Shown here: positions 27,926 through 37,448 of the stretch, one piece after another
How positions within the stretch are numbered: the first letter of the stretch is position 1
How the letters are laid out: each line of letters opens with the position of its first letter
NCBI RefSeq assembly: GCF_023667495.1
Contig: NZ_JAMOZL010000003.1
Span: forward strand, 62,001 to 126,000
DNA length: 64,000 nucleotides
Origin: Dyadobacter sp. MSC1_007
GTDB lineage: Bacteria; Bacteroidota; Bacteroidia; Cytophagales; Spirosomataceae
Reading direction: 5' to 3'
Made by a program: the position numbers and the translations under genes
The notes under the pieces: generated by a model
The model's input: the letters and a program-made list of their open reading frames with translations, nothing else
Databases searched by the model: none
Told to the model about the DNA's origin: nothing

Positions 27926-27951
27926 GATCGTTTTTGGAAAGCATTTAAAAT

Positions 27952-28866
27952 TTATGACAACGCCCCCGGCGCAGGACCACCTGCTGGCCGGGAATTGTCT
28001 TTGGGGAGCGGCACAAACTCTTCATTGTCGGTCGGAGGAAGACTGATGCGTCCCTGTTTCCAGTCTTCCTTGGCCTGTTCGATCCTTTCTTTGCGGCTGG
28101 ATACGAAGTTCCACCAGATGTAACGTTCTCCCAGATGTTCGCCGCCCAGCATCATCAGTGTAGTCTTTTCCTGAGCGATAATCAACGGGTCCACACCTTT
28201 TGAAAATACCATTAGTTTGCCAGCCGTATAGGTGATCCCGTTCACTTCAACACTACCCCTGACAATGTATGCACCTCTTTCACTATGTCCCTGCGGCAGG
28301 CCAAACCTGGCTCCCTGATCGAGAACTACATGGAGATAAAATAACGGCGAACTTGTGCCGACATTATTGGTCAGTCCGTAGGCGTCACCGGCGATGAGGC
28401 GCATCCAGATTCCCGTGTCTGTAAATATGGGCAAGTCTCCGGCTATATAGTTTTTGAATGAGGGATCACTTTCTTCGTCTTTTTCAGGAAGTGCCACCCA
28501 GGTTTGTATCATTTCCAGCTCGCCGCCGGCCAGCATTGCGGGATCTTCGAAGCGCTCACTGTGTGCTATCCCTTTGCCGGCAGTCATCCAGTTTACTTCA
28601 CCCGGCTTGATGATCTGCTCCACGCCAAGACTATCCCGGTGAGTGACATTTCCGCTGAACAGATAGCTCACTGTGGAAAGCCCGATATGCGGATGCGGCA
28701 GTACATCGAGGTTGGTCGCGGCTGGCGTTGGCATATTTACCGGTCCGCCATGGTCCATAAAGATGAACGGTCCCACCATTCTCCGGAGTTGATAGGGCAG
28801 GATGCGTTTTACTTCAAAGCCGGGGACTATTTCAGCCTTCCTGGATTCAATAACAATGTCGAGCAC
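27952..28866 (-). CDS. Pirin-family protein
   Basis: Bicupin of 304 aa. The N-terminal pirin domain has the usual opening (GFEVKRILPYQLRRMVGPFI, MDHGGP) and the metal ligands in HPHIGLSTVSYLF and GIAHSERF; the C-terminal cupin (about 175-280) includes GERYIWWNFVSSRKERIEQA. Some relatives oxidise quercetin or act as redox sensors. It converges with the TPR gene (26 bases between stops), so no operon link. Confidence 0.93.
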   Translation of the reverse strand: MLDIVIESRKAEIVPGFEVKRILPYQLRRMVGPFIFMDHGGPVNMPTPAATNLDVLPHPHIGLSTVSYLFSGNVTHRDSLGVEQIIKPGEVNWMTAGKGIAHSERFEDPAMLAGGELEMIQTWVALPEKDEESDPSFKNYIAGDLPIFTDTGIWMRLIAGDAYGLTNNVGTSSPLFYLHVVLDQGARFGLPQGHSERGAYIVRGSVEVNGITYTAGKLMVFSKGVDPLIIAQEKTTLMMLGGEHLGERYIWWNFVSSRKERIEQAKEDWKQGRISLPPTDNEEFVPLPKDNSRPAGGPAPGALS

Positions 28867-28979
28867 AATGAAAGGAATTAGACTTATCTACTGTTTGAGT
28901 ATTTGTCAAAAGTTCGAAAAAGAAAGGCAAATTTCAAATTCAGATTCACAAAAGCCGTTCTTTTGAATATATTGACTTC

Positions 28980-30365
28980 ATGAAACTACTCGCCGCCTGC
29001 TTTTTAATTTGCTTAACAGGATTGACCGCCTTGGGTCAGAAGAATTCAGTTCCTGTGCTCCGTACATTTTCCGACAGTTTAATCATGTATCTGGATGGGC
29101 AAAAAGATGAATTTAATGGTATAAATAAATTAGGGTCCCAATTCAGCTATGGTTTTGTAGTTGAGAAAGATTCTGCAGTATTTGCTTTGGTATCGAAATC
29201 AGATTCAATATCATTAATACTCAGACCGAAAAAGAAATCAGTATTTCAAGTTGTGAGGGAATCGAAGGGTGATACAGTAACCTTCATTTTTACAATCCAT
29301 AAGTTGGTCAAACCTGCTTCATTCAGTAATCAATATAAAAAAGAAAATGAAGGAAAGGCCATTATCGAGATCCCGGAAGTATATGAGCTGGTTAATATCA
29401 TTTTCGCGCTGACGGAATATGGAAAGACTAATGCGATCTATAAGAATACGGAATACTATAAGGCAGTAAGTGATCATTTCACCCCTTATCGACAGGATGC
29501 AGCTGTACGGACGATCGATTCCCTGTTGACGGTTTCACCTGAATTCTACTATCAGCATTTGAAAATGGATAGCTATGCGTATGTGTTTTCGGGAAAGAAA
29601 ATTACAAATGGTGGTGTGTACGACCGCGTTAGTTCGGGAGAAAAAAATGAACTCGACGATTACATTCCATTGCTCGAAACATTTGCTGAGAGATCCGGAT
29701 TCAGGAAGTTTTATAAAGAGAAACGGAAATACTATTCAGAGCTTACAAAGGATTACACGGACAATATCAAGATAGCCGACATGAAGTCCTGGTTGGAGAA
29801 GCAATTTCCTTCGACCAAATATGATGCTGTCAAAGTGATTTTTTCTCCTTTGGTCGGCTGGAACCAATCCGCCAATTTCTTTCATGATAACGGCTTCGCT
29901 GAGGCACAGGCACATGTCAACTTCCCGTTTGTAGATAGCGAAGACAAAAAGCAACCCGCCGAAGTTTTGAAAGGTCGACGAATTATGATCGCATTTACAG
30001 AAATCAATCATGCCTACCTGAATCCCGAGGCTGAAAAATATGCCAAGACCATTTCCAGTGCATTTAAAGATCTATCTAAATGGACCACCGCAGCCAAACC
30101 TTCTGCCGGATACAATAATGCCATGGTTTGCTTCGAAGAATATATGAACTACGGACTGGTAACATTATATTACTCAGACATTTTCGATAAAAAAGCATTT
30201 GAAACGCTTAATGTTAATATCGAAAGCAATATGACCGGTTCGCGCGGCTTCCAAAAGTTCAGAGACTTCAATCAGGAATTGCTACGCTTATACAAGAATA
30301 GAAAGCCCAACCAAACCGTTGCCGATCTGTATCCTGCTATTATTGAATGGGCGGCCGGGGAGTAA
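28980..30365 (+). CDS. Exported DUF4932-like protein, possible peptidase
   Basis: A 461-aa protein with a signal peptide (MKLLAACFLICLTGLTALG, then Q). Residues about 150-440 resemble the DUF4932 family, with IMIAFTEINHAYLNPEAEKY around residue 340 and a conserved CFEEYMNYGL near 380. The E-I-N-H and EEYMNY segments could be metal ligands of an unusual peptidase; that is inference. The N-terminal third is beta-rich and unrecognised. It is transcribed alone, with the FG-GAP gene 170 bases downstream behind its own promoter. Confidence 0.6.
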   Translation: MKLLAACFLICLTGLTALGQKNSVPVLRTFSDSLIMYLDGQKDEFNGINKLGSQFSYGFVVEKDSAVFALVSKSDSISLILRPKKKSVFQVVRESKGDTVTFIFTIHKLVKPASFSNQYKKENEGKAIIEIPEVYELVNIIFALTEYGKTNAIYKNTEYYKAVSDHFTPYRQDAAVRTIDSLLTVSPEFYYQHLKMDSYAYVFSGKKITNGGVYDRVSSGEKNELDDYIPLLETFAERSGFRKFYKEKRKYYSELTKDYTDNIKIADMKSWLEKQFPSTKYDAVKVIFSPLVGWNQSANFFHDNGFAEAQAHVNFPFVDSEDKKQPAEVLKGRRIMIAFTEINHAYLNPEAEKYAKTISSAFKDLSKWTTAAKPSAGYNNAMVCFEEYMNYGLVTLYYSDIFDKKAFETLNVNIESNMTGSRGFQKFRDFNQELLRLYKNRKPNQTVADLYPAIIEWAAGE

Positions 30366-30406
30366 GCGTGGGGCCATCCAAACCCTCCAAGTTTTGCCCG
30401 CCTGTA

Positions 30407-30437
30407 TTTGCATTTGACCGTAGTTCGCTTAGTTTTG
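30407..30437 (+). promoter_or_regulatory. Consensus Bacteroidota promoter for the FG-GAP gene
   Basis: TTTG at 30407-30410, exactly 19 bases, then TAGTTTTG at 30430-30437: a full match to both elements at the optimal spacing. Initiation near 30444 gives a leader of about 90 bases before the ATG at 30536. Confidence 0.7.
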
Positions 30438-30535
30438 TTGTAAGGTAAAGATGGTTACATCGTCAAGGTAATCAGCTTAGCGCCAACTTCACTCACCCCG
30501 TTCAGTCTTCCGTCAAGTAATGTAACAAAGTGCTA

Positions 30536-33500
30536 ATGAAACATTTTTACAAATCCGCTTTAATCCTTGTTTCTCTTGTTTGCCTTTTATGTATTGGCAA
30601 CGTTTATTACGACTCGCAGTCGCAGTTCACAACTATTGGTGAACCTAAGGCTCCAACAGCTGCTGGTCAGAATGCCGCTGTTTCCGACAGTTCCGTACCC
30701 GGTATACAGCAGGTAATTGTGCAGCGCGAATACCGGGTTACTTACGATAGTCAGGCCAAAAAATTTCAGAGCCCGAACAGAAGGCAAAACCTCCGGGCCT
30801 TTTACGCTCCGGGTTCCCTTACTTTGCGGAAAAGGATCGATTCCACAAATTCTGGCTTTGAACTAATACTGCTGAACAAAGGGATTTTTGCTGATAACAA
30901 ATTACTCTATTCAGTGTCAGATAATGCGGCGCTCCGCAATTTTGAAAATAAAGTACTGATTGATCACGGTCCGTTTTCGGAAGAATTCGTGAATAACGAC
31001 GAGGGCGTACGCCAGAATTTCATCATCGACCATGCTCCCGCGGGAACACGGCAACTGGAAGTAAAGCTGGCCGCTTCCGGGATGGAGGTGGAAGATATGG
31101 GCAATAACCAACTCCGTTTTGCCACAAAGTCTGGTCAGACGGCCCCTGCTAATGTATTGAACTATGACGGGCTCAAATGCTGGGATGCCGACGGGAAAAT
31201 ACTCGATGCCACGCTGGCCTATGAAAATGCACATATTACAATTTCGGTTGACGTCGAAAATGCCGCTTTTCCTGTAACGGTCGACCCGCTCGTAAACTCG
31301 TCTGCCAAGTATGCCAATAAGGTCCTTGAAATCCATCAGAGCAATGCCTGGGTCGGCTATTCGGTATCCAGTGCAGGTGACGTGAACGGCGACGGTTATA
31401 GTGACATTATCGTGGGAGCTCCCAAATATGATAACGGGCAGACGGACGAAGGTGCTGCATTCGTTTTCCCCGGCTCAGCGTTGGGGATAAGTCTTGCAGG
31501 CGTGATATTGCAAAGCAACCAGGTGAATGCACAGGCCGGGACTTCCGTTTCGAGTGCAGGCGATATCAATAAGGATGGTTATAGCGATGTGCTGGTGGGA
31601 GCACCTTATTACGATGACGGCCAGATCGACGAAGGAGTGGTATTTGTTTATTTGGGCAGTCCTGGTGGTATTTCCGCCAGCCCGGTATCGATGCTGGAAA
31701 TCCATCAGACCAGTGCTAATCTCGGAATATCGGTAGCGATGGCCGGTGATGTGGATGGCGATGGGTACAGTGATATCCTGACCGGAGCGCATCAATATGA
31801 TAATGGACAGACGAATGAAGGTGCAGCGTTTCTCTATTACGGAAGCGCAAATGGCGTTGGCGGTCGTGTGATAGCGCTGGAAGCCAATCAGGCCGGTGCA
31901 ATGATGGGTTACGCGGTGGCTTCGGCCGGCGACCTCAATGCCGATGGTTTCAGCGATGTGATGGTAGGTGCAAGATTGTATTCCAATGGGCAGACGTACG
32001 AGGGCGCGGTGTTCATTTATAAGGGCAGCGCTGCCGGAGTGGTTACAACAAATCCATTTAAAGTAGAAAGTAATCAGGTTGACGCCAGGCTCGGACATTC
32101 CATCGCACCCGCAGGTGATGTGAATGGGGACGGTTATGCTGATATTTTGCTGGGGGCCTATCTTTATGACGACATACATGTAAATGAAGGTGCTGTATTT
32201 TTGTACATGGGCTTTCCGGCTAATGAATATCCGGCCTATCATGGGGTGACAATCTATGGTCGTCAGAGGGAGGGATGGTTCGGATGGGCGGTTGCAGGGG
32301 CCGGTGATCCAAATGGGGACGTATATTCTGATTTCATCATTGGAGCACGCTATTACGACGTCTCCCATAACAATGAGGGCGCTGCATTCGTATACTACGG
32401 CGGCCGTTCACTTCAAAATTATATATTACATGACCGTTATATAAGTGGGGATCAGCCGGAAGCCTGGTGCGGCAGCGCTGTGGCGTCAGCCGGTGATGTG
32501 AACGGTGACGGGTATAGCGATATACTCGTGGGGTCTTACACCTATGATAACGGGCAAAACGATGAAGGTATAGCGTCGGTTTACCATGGAGGATCAATCG
32601 GAATCCAATTCTTTTCATCGGCAAAAGAAGTATTGAAGGACTCTGTCGACAAACAGCGGACCGGGGCGATGGTCCGCGACGCCGGAGATGTGAATGGTGA
32701 TGGCTTTGATGACATTATTATTAATGCGCCTGGGACCGATCTGACGACCTCACAGGGACAGACCACTGTTTTACACGGAAGGGAATATGGACTTCGCGAG
32801 CTCATGGCGAATCCGGCCACGGGAAAAACAACGGTTAATTTCGGACATGCTGCGGCCGGTGCGGGAGACATTAATGGCGATGGTTATACCGATGTTATCA
32901 TGGGTCGTCCGAACTATGGACCTGGTAATGGTGGAGAGGTGAGGATTTATTACGGTTCAGCAATGGGCATTGATACGCTCAATGAACAGGTGCTGACCGA
33001 GCCCAATGCAGGGTCCATGTTTGGATTTGCTGTCGCCGGTGCGGGTGACCTCAACGGGGACCATTTTGCCGACGTGATCGTGGGAGCCACAAAGTACAAA
33101 GTTGGTGACCAGGTACGGGGGGCTGCATTTGTTTATTACGGATCTGCGTCAGGATTGATTGGAACACCCAAAATTCTGATAAGTCCCTGGGCAAATAGCA
33201 ATATGGGTGCGGCGGCCGCAGGCATAGGCGATGTAAATGGAGATCATTATGACGACATGGTCGTAGGGGCGCCTACCACTAACACAATTGCCCCTGAAGG
33301 CGGCGCTGCATGGATTTATTACGGATCGGCTACCGGTGTTGAAAACGCAGCGACATTCTTTAAAAATGACAATACCAAAGCCCATTTTGGAGCTTCGGTC
33401 GCCCGTGCCGGAGATATTAATGGAGACGGTTTCAGCGATATGGTCGTTGGAATACCGGGTCATGGCCTGAGCTATCAGGGTGCCATGTGTGTATATTATG

Positions 33501-34618
33501 GTTCGGCGACAGGCCTTTCTGAATCTGGTAAAAGCTTCCTGAAGGGCTCAACACCAAACGCAGCATTTGGGATTTCGGTGTCTGGTGCCGGCGATCTGGA
33601 CGGGGATGGTTACAGTGAAATAATTGTAGGGGAGAATTCAAGCAACTATCCGGCAACTTCTGCCGGACGTGCATATGTATTCCCGGGTACAAAGGCTGGG
33701 TTGAGCTACTACAATACGTTTGAAGTGAGCGGTGAATCCGCAATGGAGCGTCTCGGAACTTCTGTTTCCGGTGCCGGCGATATCAATGGAGACGGCACTC
33801 CGGATCTCATTATTGGCGCTCCCGGTTATAAGACTTCGGGACTCACCGATGTAGGGCGTCTGTTCATCTTCTATGGGAACATTCCATTCCAGAACGCACC
33901 CTCATATTATCGCTTGGGAAGACTTAACAGCCCACGACTTTACAATGCCAACCTGACGACGCCCTTCGCTCAAACTTACCCCGGCCAGGATGCTGAATCT
34001 AATTTTGGGTTGGGAATTGAAGCCAAATCGTTTTTAGGAAGAAATAAAGGAAAGCTGGTCTGGGAAACCAAGGGTTATGGTCAACCTTTTTCGTCCATTC
34101 CCAACTCTGGAATTAGTAATAGCACGAAATCCACCGGCTCTCAAAATACCTTTATGAACCTGGAATTTTATACACCAGAATTGAAGGTGTTAATACCAAA
34201 AATTAACCCGGAAACGAGGGTCCGGGTGCGCGTGAGGTATGATCCGGTTTTGGCATTGACGGGACAGGTTTATGGTCCCTGGCGATACCTGCCTTCGTTC
34301 CTTACAGGCAAAAGCGTTTCGGCACCGCCACAGGAAATGGCTTCCACGCTTAGGACGTCATCTGAGGTGTTGGAAGAAGAGACTGAGAGCGTTTCTATTT
34401 ACCCTAATCCGGCAAGCGAGAAATTGTTCGTTCGTTTTAGGTCGGAGCAATCTATTGCGGGAATGAAACTGCTTGCATCTGATGGAAAGGTTATATACAA
34501 TGTGCCCACAGCGCACCGCGAGCTGGATTTGAGAAATCTGGCATCAGGGATTTATATCCTCACTATCAAGCATGTGGATGGCACTCAAACCGCGCATAAG
34601 GTGGTTGTGAGAAAATAG
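30536..34618 (+). CDS. Giant FG-GAP repeat protein with T9SS sorting domain
   Basis: Secreted protein of 1360 aa; ATG 30536 is preferred over the in-frame GTG at 30530. After the signal (HFYKSALILVSLVCLL) comes a unique domain of about 245 residues. I count 14 FG-GAP/integrin-type repeats from about residue 280 to 1115, each with a calcium loop (GDVNGDGYSDIIVGAP type) and a YYGSA-like strand. Some loops are degenerate (GDPNGDVYSD, GDLNGDHFAD). A unique segment of about 130 residues follows, then a type A sorting domain (VSIYPNPASEKLFV, LASGIYILTIKH). FG-GAP repeats build seven-bladed calcium-stabilised propellers, so 14 repeats suggest two. A role in adhesion or binding outside the cell is likely. 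Confidence 0.9.
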   Translation: MKHFYKSALILVSLVCLLCIGNVYYDSQSQFTTIGEPKAPTAAGQNAAVSDSSVPGIQQVIVQREYRVTYDSQAKKFQSPNRRQNLRAFYAPGSLTLRKRIDSTNSGFELILLNKGIFADNKLLYSVSDNAALRNFENKVLIDHGPFSEEFVNNDEGVRQNFIIDHAPAGTRQLEVKLAASGMEVEDMGNNQLRFATKSGQTAPANVLNYDGLKCWDADGKILDATLAYENAHITISVDVENAAFPVTVDPLVNSSAKYANKVLEIHQSNAWVGYSVSSAGDVNGDGYSDIIVGAPKYDNGQTDEGAAFVFPGSALGISLAGVILQSNQVNAQAGTSVSSAGDINKDGYSDVLVGAPYYDDGQIDEGVVFVYLGSPGGISASPVSMLEIHQTSANLGISVAMAGDVDGDGYSDILTGAHQYDNGQTNEGAAFLYYGSANGVGGRVIALEANQAGAMMGYAVASAGDLNADGFSDVMVGARLYSNGQTYEGAVFIYKGSAAGVVTTNPFKVESNQVDARLGHSIAPAGDVNGDGYADILLGAYLYDDIHVNEGAVFLYMGFPANEYPAYHGVTIYGRQREGWFGWAVAGAGDPNGDVYSDFIIGARYYDVSHNNEGAAFVYYGGRSLQNYILHDRYISGDQPEAWCGSAVASAGDVNGDGYSDILVGSYTYDNGQNDEGIASVYHGGSIGIQFFSSAKEVLKDSVDKQRTGAMVRDAGDVNGDGFDDIIINAPGTDLTTSQGQTTVLHGREYGLRELMANPATGKTTVNFGHAAAGAGDINGDGYTDVIMGRPNYGPGNGGEVRIYYGSAMGIDTLNEQVLTEPNAGSMFGFAVAGAGDLNGDHFADVIVGATKYKVGDQVRGAAFVYYGSASGLIGTPKILISPWANSNMGAAAAGIGDVNGDHYDDMVVGAPTTNTIAPEGGAAWIYYGSATGVENAATFFKNDNTKAHFGASVARAGDINGDGFSDMVVGIPGHGLSYQGAMCVYYGSATGLSESGKSFLKGSTPNAAFGISVSGAGDLDGDGYSEIIVGENSSNYPATSAGRAYVFPGTKAGLSYYNTFEVSGESAMERLGTSVSGAGDINGDGTPDLIIGAPGYKTSGLTDVGRLFIFYGNIPFQNAPSYYRLGRLNSPRLYNANLTTPFAQTYPGQDAESNFGLGIEAKSFLGRNKGKLVWETKGYGQPFSSIPNSGISNSTKSTGSQNTFMNLEFYTPELKVLIPKINPETRVRVRVRYDPVLALTGQVYGPWRYLPSFLTGKSVSAPPQEMASTLRTSSEVLEEETESVSIYPNPASEKLFVRFRSEQSIAGMKLLASDGKVIYNVPTAHRELDLRNLASGIYILTIKHVDGTQTAHKVVVRK

Positions 34619-34643
34619 TGGGATATTGTTGATGCCAAATATT

Positions 34644-34682
34644 AAACGGGCCGTTTCATACATCGAGACGGCCCGTTTTTTT
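34644..34682 (+). terminator. Rho-independent terminator after the FG-GAP gene
   Basis: Arms 34644-34657 and 34665-34678 form a 14-bp stem with one G-T wobble and a 7-base loop, ending in a run of T. The arms share the GACGGCC core with the terminator at 4734-4766. Confidence 0.85.
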
Positions 34683-34715
34683 GTTTATACAAAAAAATAC
34701 CTGCAAAGTTTCCGG

Positions 34716-34746
34716 TTGCCACGCTGTGTTGTTGGGCCTAATTTTG
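34716..34746 (+). promoter_or_regulatory. Promoter of the ada gene
   Basis: TTG at 34716-34718, 20 bases, then TAATTTTG at 34739-34746. Initiation near 34752 leaves a leader of about 15 bases before the ATG at 34768. An Ada-binding box would be expected nearby, but I cannot define one from sequence alone. Confidence 0.55.
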
Positions 34747-34767
34747 GCTCAATAAAAAATCAACAAA

Positions 34768-35844
34768 ATGAAACTGACATTCGATATTATGTACAAAGCA
34801 TGCCTGGAAAGGGACGAATCCTTTGAAGGTTTGTTTTACACAGCGGTGAAAACTACGGGCATATTCTGCCGGCCTTCGTGTACGGCCAGGAAGCCTAAAA
34901 AAGAGAACGTTACTTTTTATCATTCGGCCAAGGAACCGATACTGGCGGGTTACCGGCCGTGCAAAGTGTGCAGGCCGCTGGAAAAGCTGCATGAAACGCC
35001 TGCTTACATCGTGGATATCTTAAAGGAACTGTCCGAAGATCCCAGCTCAAAAATAATGGATGCCGACCTTGTGCAGCGCGGAATCGATCCTTTTACGATC
35101 AGAAGGTGGTTCCTTAAAAATCACGGCATTACTTTTCACGCATATCAGCGAATGCTGCGGATTAATACGGCATTCAAAAGAATTCAGGGCGGGGAAACCG
35201 TAACCAATGCCGCCTATGATTCCGGATTTGAATCGTTGAGTGGTTTTGGGGATTCGTTTAAGCAGATATTCGGGGTTTCTCCGAGTAAAAGTAAGGCGCA
35301 GCGGGTGGTCGATCTCAAACGTTTGGAGACACCCCTGGGAACGATGTATGCCTGTGCTACCAATGAGGGTATCTGCCTGCTGGAATTCACAGACAGGAAA
35401 ATGCTCGAAACGGAATTTAAGGGGCTAGTCAAGACGTTGAACGCAATTATTGTTCAGGGAGAAAACAGGCATTTCAGCATTCTTGAAAAACAATTGGCCG
35501 AATATTTTGCAGGTGAAAGGACGACCTTCGATGTGCCTTTGCATACTCCGGGGTCGGCTTTTCAGCAGGCGGTCTGGAACGGACTGCGGCAAGTGCCGTT
35601 TGGTACAACTTCGTCATACCAGCAGCTGGCGGCCGAACTGCAAATGGCCAGTTCGGTGCGGGCCGTAGCGAATGCGAATGGGTTTAACAGAATAGCCATT
35701 CTTATTCCATGTCACAGGATCATCGGCTCCGATGGTGCGCTGACAGGCTATGGAGGCGGAATCTGGCGCAAACAATGGCTTCTTGACTTTGAGAAAAGCA
35801 CCGTCAGCAAGCTAACTTCGGAGGTCAGCGCTATTCATACTTGA
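34768..35844 (+). CDS. ada: Ada: methyl-phosphotriester / O6-methylguanine repair and regulator
   Basis: Full-length Ada of 358 aa. The N-terminal zinc domain has the four cysteines (FCRPSCTARKP and CKVCRP); one accepts methyl groups from DNA phosphotriesters and switches the protein to an activator. An AraC-type helix-turn-helix lies at about 85-175 (FHAYQRMLRINTAFKRIQGG, AAYDSGFESLSGFGDSFKQI). The C-terminal methyltransferase has IPCHRIIGSDG with acceptor Cys315 and the arginine finger SVRAVANANG. It repairs alkylated DNA and activates its own regulon. Its last 14 bases overlap the convergent GH43 gene. Confidence 0.95.
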   Translation: MKLTFDIMYKACLERDESFEGLFYTAVKTTGIFCRPSCTARKPKKENVTFYHSAKEPILAGYRPCKVCRPLEKLHETPAYIVDILKELSEDPSSKIMDADLVQRGIDPFTIRRWFLKNHGITFHAYQRMLRINTAFKRIQGGETVTNAAYDSGFESLSGFGDSFKQIFGVSPSKSKAQRVVDLKRLETPLGTMYACATNEGICLLEFTDRKMLETEFKGLVKTLNAIIVQGENRHFSILEKQLAEYFAGERTTFDVPLHTPGSAFQQAVWNGLRQVPFGTTSSYQQLAAELQMASSVRAVANANGFNRIAILIPCHRIIGSDGALTGYGGGIWRKQWLLDFEKSTVSKLTSEVSAIHT

Positions 35845-37405
35845 TTTCGACAGCATTGATTTCAGCCCGTCCCGGCTTACTTCCGGAAACATTAATACCG
35901 ACCCGCGGAGCCCTGTCCCAACGCGGGAGCCACGGTGCTTCCAGCCGGACCGGGCTTACCAGTGAATCAACCTTTTGTCCCGGGACGCCCCAGCTAAACT
36001 GGTAGTAGCGGCCATAACGGGTTTGCAGTTCCAGCCGGACATTTTTGTATTTATCAGGAATTTCCTTTGTTTGAATAACCTCATGAACGCCGTCTTTTAC
36101 CTGCCAAAGTTCAATATGGTTCTGACGCACACCATAACCGATCGCGTTGCTGGCATCGCCATACACGACGATGCTTTGCAGCAGTTCGTCGCTGGTAACC
36201 ACGTCTGTTGCAAAGGTGTAGTTGCCTTTTTTGACGGTCAGACCCAGGAAATTTCCGGTTTTGCCTGGGTTGTTGTTTTCAATCCACAGCGATCCGCTTT
36301 GTACGATAAAATCGGTTTTTGGGAAACTTACATCAAAAACCCAGGGAGCTTTAAGTGTATCCCGCCCATAATTGATCGAAAAATTGGCATTGTTAGCCGG
36401 GATCGGGGCCATTCCGGCAGGTGATTCGGCTTGTGCCGGGGTGGTTTTTCCGTATCTAAAAGCAGGCCATTTAGTCGTTTCATCCCAAATCAGTTCGCTG
36501 AGGACTCCTTGTCGGCCTGTAAACGTGAAATCGGTGGCATTGTAAGCGTGGTGCAAATAGAAATAGCGTTGATCGGGTGTTATCACGACGGTTCCGTGTC
36601 CGGGGCATTTCCAGGAATCATCACCAAAAAGCACCGGATTCCCGGCATATTTAACCCAGGGCCCTTGCAGCTTTTCGGCCCTCGCCAGTCCTACCTGATA
36701 ATCGCAACGATCGCCGCAGCAAGCATTTCCGGAATAGAGCATGTACCAGTAATTGCCACGTTTGAAGATCGACTGTCCCTCTGCACCGCCTGATTCCCAG
36801 CCTGCCGCATCCGCTTTGATCAGGCTGAATTCTTTACCGATCACTTTTAATCCGTCGGGCGCCAGTTCAGCGCCGAGCAGTTCAATGTCCCGGTCCTTAT
36901 CGAGGCCGTATGCTTTCCAGGTAATGTATAATTTGCCCTTATCTTCCACCACAAATGCATCGATCGCCTCTTTGGTCCATTCAATGATGACGCCGTGGTC
37001 CTTGAAGCCTTTTTTCAGGTCTTTGGTGCTGGCTACGCCGATGAATGACTGCTTGTCGGATTTCCGTCTGGCGGTGTAATAAACGTAGAATGTACCGTTA
37101 CGAAAAAACAACTCAGGCGCCCAGTAACTGCCCATTGTCCATTTGGGGAGCTCATCGAACACAGGCCCGAGATATTCCCAGTTGACGAGGTCTTTGGACG
37201 TATAAATAGGGTAGGCTGGTCCCCATTCGGAGGAAGTTCCGGCTGCATAATAAGTATCCCCCACGCGGATCACGGACGGGTCCGCAAAGTCACCGGCAAT
37301 GACCGGGTTTTTGTACGTAATAACCCGGCCGGGGGCTGGTTTTTGGGCCAAAATATCTGCGTTTGAAACCAATATCAGCAAAAGAAGGACTTGTAAAAAC
37401 TTCAT
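35831..37405 (-). CDS. Glycoside hydrolase family 43
   Basis: Secreted five-bladed propeller glycosidase of 524 aa. The start at 37405 begins the signal peptide (MKFLQVLLLLILVSNADILA); the open frame runs on to a TTG at 37498 inside the dehydrogenase gene, which is unlikely. The three catalytic acids sit in FADPSVIRVGDTYY (general base), EAIDAFVVEDKG (pKa modulator) and SGGAEGQSIFKRGNYWY (general acid). A C-terminal domain of about 170 residues is beta-sandwich-like. GH43 enzymes cleave arabinan, xylan or galactan side chains; the exact linkage is not clear. The dehydrogenase gene lies 43 bases upstream on the same strand. Confidence 0.9.
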   Translation of the reverse strand: MKFLQVLLLLILVSNADILAQKPAPGRVITYKNPVIAGDFADPSVIRVGDTYYAAGTSSEWGPAYPIYTSKDLVNWEYLGPVFDELPKWTMGSYWAPELFFRNGTFYVYYTARRKSDKQSFIGVASTKDLKKGFKDHGVIIEWTKEAIDAFVVEDKGKLYITWKAYGLDKDRDIELLGAELAPDGLKVIGKEFSLIKADAAGWESGGAEGQSIFKRGNYWYMLYSGNACCGDRCDYQVGLARAEKLQGPWVKYAGNPVLFGDDSWKCPGHGTVVITPDQRYFYLHHAYNATDFTFTGRQGVLSELIWDETTKWPAFRYGKTTPAQAESPAGMAPIPANNANFSINYGRDTLKAPWVFDVSFPKTDFIVQSGSLWIENNNPGKTGNFLGLTVKKGNYTFATDVVTSDELLQSIVVYGDASNAIGYGVRQNHIELWQVKDGVHEVIQTKEIPDKYKNVRLELQTRYGRYYQFSWGVPGQKVDSLVSPVRLEAPWLPRWDRAPRVGINVSGSKPGRAEINAVEIKYE

Positions 37406-37448
37406 TCGTATGTGGATTGTTGACGCCGCAAAATAATGAAAATGCTTG

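Noticed and set aside
31475..32368. A 297-codon open frame antisense to the FG-GAP gene
   Set aside because: It is opposite the repeat-rich coding frame, which lacks stops on the other strand because of its repeated codons; the translation resembles no protein and the plus frame is a clear repeat protein.
35831..35844. Frameshift or misassembly at the ada/GH43 junction
   Set aside because: Both proteins have complete C-termini; a 14-base convergent overlap is unremarkable.
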